In this document: in pieces, positions 22,312-24,563 of the stretch
Layout of the letters: each line of letters starts with the position of its first letter
How positions within the stretch are numbered: the stretch's first letter is position 1
From: a virus
Reading direction: 5' to 3' (one strand)
Length of the DNA stretch: 24,563 nucleotides
Virus record (IMG/VR): IMGVR_UViG_3300030333_004311
Span: 1 to 24,563 of that record
Translations under genes and position numbers: made by a program
The notes under the pieces: generated by a model
Told to the model about the DNA's origin: nothing
The model's database searches: none
Seen by the model: the letters and a program-made list of their open reading frames with translations, nothing else

Positions 22312-22357
22312 TAACAATTATACAATCTAACCAAGTGTAGAAATTAAAGTGACCAAC

Positions 22358-22531
22358 ATGTCAGTGGGGATAGGTGTCATTAGTTTTGGTCTATTCCTCC
22401 TATTCTTGTTTGCTTTCTACTTCACTATAATGACTCAAATCAATAAGGTGTTTGAAGAGGCACTATCAGATATTTTTGCTGAAGGTGAAATGCAAGAATT
22501 GGCTTGGTCAGGTCTTCACAACAAAAAGTAG
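22358..22531 (+). CDS. Small membrane protein, 57 aa
   Basis: The start is ATG 22358 or GTG 22349; neither has a clear ribosome-binding site. Residues 2-26 are a long hydrophobic helix rich in Phe and Leu, followed by a charged helix (FEEALSDIFAEGEMQELAW). It is the last plus-strand gene before the terminator. A holin-like role is possible from shape, but not shown. Confidence 0.6.
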   Translation: MSVGIGVISFGLFLLFLFAFYFTIMTQINKVFEEALSDIFAEGEMQELAWSGLHNKK

Positions 22532-22532
22532 G

Positions 22533-22570
22533 GCGAGGGGCTTCGGCCCCTTGCTCTTTTTTTTTATTTT
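22533..22570 (+). terminator. Hairpin/U-tract terminator of the plus-strand block
   Basis: GCGAGGGGC (22533-22541) pairs with GCCCCTTGC (22546-22554), 9 pairs with one wobble, around a TTCG tetraloop, followed by TC and nine T residues (22557-22565). It lies two bases after the last plus-strand stop. Its form is that of a bacterial intrinsic terminator; the U-tract alone would also suit archaeal termination. Confidence 0.85.
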
Positions 22571-22638
22571 CATTTTTATTGGGGTAGATTATTATTCCCT
22601 ATCTTATCTTCATTTAAAAGTGACTAAAAATGAAAGAT

Positions 22639-22710
22639 GACTTTTTTCAATAGAATTTCAACATTACACTTTTTTTCTTCACGGTTTATAACGTATTCCG
22701 ACTTTTTTCA
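22639..22710 (+). repeat. Direct repeat of GACTTTTTTCA in convergent gap
   Basis: The 11-mer GACTTTTTTCA occurs at 22639-22649 and 22700-22710, with another T-tract (seven to eight T) near 22670. The whole gap 22570-22716 is very AT-rich and has no plus-strand gene. On the plus strand the T-runs could act as backup archaeal termination sites after the hairpin. No other structure is seen. Confidence 0.4.
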
Positions 22711-22716
22711 CAAATT

Positions 22717-22824
22717 TCACCATAATAGTCCCGATTTTTCTAAAATATAATCAATATGGCGAATTCCCGTACCTATCAGATAACCAGCAAGAAGAAAAAA
22801 GACTGAACCAGAAGTGACAGTCAT
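22717..22824 (-). CDS. Single-pass membrane microprotein, 35 aa
   Basis: Minus-strand frame beginning with ATG at 22824, six bases after the stop of the fibre-like gene, with GGAAAT upstream. Residues 6-22 are hydrophobic (SVFFLLAGYLIGTG), followed by a short charged tail. It is co-oriented with the fibre gene and may be translated from the same transcript. Short, so only moderately certain. Confidence 0.5.
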   Translation of the reverse strand: MTVTSGSVFFLLAGYLIGTGIRHIDYILEKSGLLW

Positions 22825-22830
22825 ATTTCC

Positions 22831-24563
22831 TCAAGCAGCAGGTAAAGATATCCAACCTTCAGTTCCATTCAATCCGTGAGAACCACTTGTAGAACCAAAT
22901 TGCCCATCAGTATAGGCCATTAGAGTTATTGATTGCATACTAGTTAATGTAATTGTATTTGCGCTAGTAACTAACGAATGAGCAGTAGAACCCCCATCTA
23001 TTAAATCTGAACCAGAACCACTCATGATGCTACTATTATTAGGTATAATTGTAACATCTCCCCCACTAATATTTTTGAATATGAAAAACATTTGTGCTAC
23101 CCCACTTGCAGAAGGTAAACGATAAGCGTGAGCAGTAGAACTAGCATGATTTAGACAAATTATTGTTTTAGTTAAAGTTAAGTTATCTACCCCACCTCCA
23201 CCAGAATTAACTACTTCTACTGGTTCTAAAGAAGTATAACCGTTAGTGATTAATCCGGTAGTAGCAGTAACAGTAGTAGTCGCTGTAAGAGCACCGCCAG
23301 CAGTTACGTTATCTGAAGTATCCATCGTAATTGTAGTTCCACCATCAGATGCCTGAATTACGTTTCCAGCAACTCTTATTTTCCCATCAGAAGTGATTCT
23401 GAATCCTTCATCTCTTGTTCCACTACCGCTATGCGGGCTAAATACAATATCAGTAGCACCAGTACCTGTGTTTCTTAATTCCCACTCAATGTCTCCAGCA
23501 GGAACAGTATTCCAATATCCCTCAATACCTATTCTTTCTCCAACTGCGTTAACTGATGAATCTCTTAATCTAACCATTAAATTTTCAGTAGAAGACGATA
23601 ATCTTTCTACATGTAATGGTTGTGCAGGGTCATCTGTTCCAATACCAACCTTACCTGTTGAATCAATGAACATCTTAGTGCTATTTGTCCCATTAGTGGA
23701 AGTTTGGAAAACAAGTTGACCATCTTCACTACCATTTGTATTATCTTCTATACCACCATATATTGCAGCATAATCATGTCCAGCAGTAGCAGAGGCAGAA
23801 TCACCCAATTGGAAATGTATTCCTGTACCATAGCCGTTACTATTGGCTTCTCTTTCAATAGTTAGAAGTTGATGGCCTGCGCCTGAAATATGAAGTTCAC
23901 CGTCTGGAGAAGAAGAACCTATACCTACCCTTCCATTTTTGATAACCATTGTGTCATTATCAGAACCAGCAACTTTAGTTCTAAATACAAGAGTACCATC
24001 TTCAGTGCCATCTGAGTAATCAGATATTACGGCAAATATCTGAGCGTAATCAATTTCTTCAGGTGAGCCTGCATCATTTTTACCGGAGAAAATTAAAGTC
24101 GCTATGGAATCATCATCTGCTGGACTTGAACTATTTCTGTAGAGTTTGATATCAGGAGAAGTTGAACCACTTGTGGATGTACTTTCTAATAATAATAATG
24201 GGGTCGTGTCACTATCTAATGCATATTTAATGTGTAAAGGAGCATCGGGTGTGGTTTCTCCAATACCTACATTTCCACCATTGAATAAAGCAGCATAATT
24301 AGTATCACCACCTGAAACTGTAACATCAAGACCAGTAACAGTTTGAGTTCCAGTACCCGCTCCTACAACATCAACATCCATACCTATTGCAGTTGAAGTT
24401 CCTTTACTCGATGAAGTAACATCTAAATCAATTCCTATATCGTTATGGGCAGCAGTTCCGCTATTTTGGGTTGCTCTATCAAAATCAATTTTTAATGTGG
24501 TAATATCTTCAGCACTAACAACAGTTGCTGCTCTATCTTTATCAATTATAACTCCGCCAAGAG
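22831..24563 (-). CDS. Repeat-rich tail-fibre-like structural protein, 5' end outside window
   Basis: The minus frame is open from the window edge (24563) to the stop at 22831, giving 576 visible residues; the first ATG inside (24381) is probably internal. The sequence is Gly/Ser/Thr-rich with VGIG-x4-P-x3-LH repeats (VGIGETTPDAPLHI, VGIGSSSPDGELHI, VGIGTDDPAQPLHV), typical of marine phage fibre shafts. Near the window edge shorter repeats of about 16 residues occur (GIDLDVTSSS, GMDVDVVGAG, GLDVTVSGGD). The C-terminal 130 residues form a distinct beta-rich head with Gly runs. No chaperone domain is visible. Likely a trimeric host-contact fibre; the family assignment is by repeat style. Confidence 0.8.
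   Translation of the reverse strand, partial: LGGVIIDKDRAATVVSAEDITTLKIDFDRATQNSGTAAHNDIGIDLDVTSSSKGTSTAIGMDVDVVGAGTGTQTVTGLDVTVSGGDTNYAALFNGGNVGIGETTPDAPLHIKYALDSDTTPLLLLESTSTSGSTSPDIKLYRNSSSPADDDSIATLIFSGKNDAGSPEEIDYAQIFAVISDYSDGTEDGTLVFRTKVAGSDNDTMVIKNGRVGIGSSSPDGELHISGAGHQLLTIEREANSNGYGTGIHFQLGDSASATAGHDYAAIYGGIEDNTNGSEDGQLVFQTSTNGTNSTKMFIDSTGKVGIGTDDPAQPLHVERLSSSTENLMVRLRDSSVNAVGERIGIEGYWNTVPAGDIEWELRNTGTGATDIVFSPHSGSGTRDEGFRITSDGKIRVAGNVIQASDGGTTITMDTSDNVTAGGALTATTTVTATTGLITNGYTSLEPVEVVNSGGGGVDNLTLTKTIICLNHASSTAHAYRLPSASGVAQMFFIFKNISGGDVTIIPNNSSIMSGSGSDLIDGGSTAHSLVTSANTITLTSMQSITLMAYTDGQFGSTSGSHGLNGTEGWISLPAA
23608..24051 (-). repeat. Two diverged 55-56-residue repeats in the fibre-like gene
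   Basis: Counting from the internal ATG at 24381, residues 111-165 and 203-258 align: DYA-I---I-D---G-EDG-LVF-T, then M-I---G-VGIG---P---LH. At DNA level they have diverged, so the duplication is old or under sequence-diversifying selection. Confidence 0.6.

Noticed and set aside
22312-22357. TATA-like ATTATACAAT as a promoter for the last membrane gene
   Set aside because: The region is AT-rich, no BRE-like element precedes it and the match to the archaeal TATA consensus is weak.

Overview
The window looks like part of a double-stranded DNA virus of a planktonic archaeon. The best match I know is the magroviruses, which infect Marine Group II Euryarchaeota. The case rests on a nearly complete archaeal-type replication set in one direction, packed with overlapping genes, next to an inverted tail-fibre-like gene. 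Nothing here is typical of a cellular chromosome: there are no ribosomal, tRNA or metabolic genes. The host assignment is inference from gene content; no host marker is present.

Region 1 (1-5.6 kb, plus strand). A 5'-truncated SNF2-type helicase is followed by about 19 very short genes, nearly all joined by 4-base stop/start overlaps (ATGA or GTGA). At least ten encode tiny proteins with paired CxxC motifs (zinc ribbons or knuckles). Others are small membrane proteins, a basic helix-turn-helix-like protein and unknowns. Up to about 4.75 kb this stretch is visibly richer in G+C than the rest.

Region 2 (5.6-22.5 kb, plus strand, AT-rich). The replication and recombination block runs in this order: ATP-dependent DNA ligase, two unknown genes, a LAGLIDADG-like single domain, clamp-loader large-like and small subunits, a probable single-strand-binding protein, a Sak4/RecA-like ATPase, PCNA, family B DNA polymerase in two genes, a Cas4-like Fe-S nuclease, a PriS-PriL fused primase, a two-PIP-box micropeptide, an XPF/ERCC4-type nuclease, a P-loop helicase candidate and a DnaQ-like exonuclease. 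Together these could prime, unwind, coat, copy, proofread, ligate and recombine the viral genome around the virus's own sliding clamp. C-terminal or embedded PIP-like motifs suggest several parts dock on that clamp. The block ends at a strong hairpin/U-tract terminator near 22.55 kb.

Region 3 (22.6-24.56 kb, minus strand). A small membrane protein and a long repeat-rich fibre-like gene, cut by the window end, converge on the replication block.

The most interesting items are these: (i) two intergenic elements of about 110 bases, before the RecA-like gene and before PCNA, that can fold into the same architecture with a conserved 13-base bulge and a shared 9-base motif, each abutting the next ribosome-binding site; (ii) a DNA polymerase gene split between motifs B and C by a zinc-ribbon microgene whose upstream junction matches the junctions of the microgene train; and (iii) a 31-residue protein that is little more than two PCNA-binding boxes.
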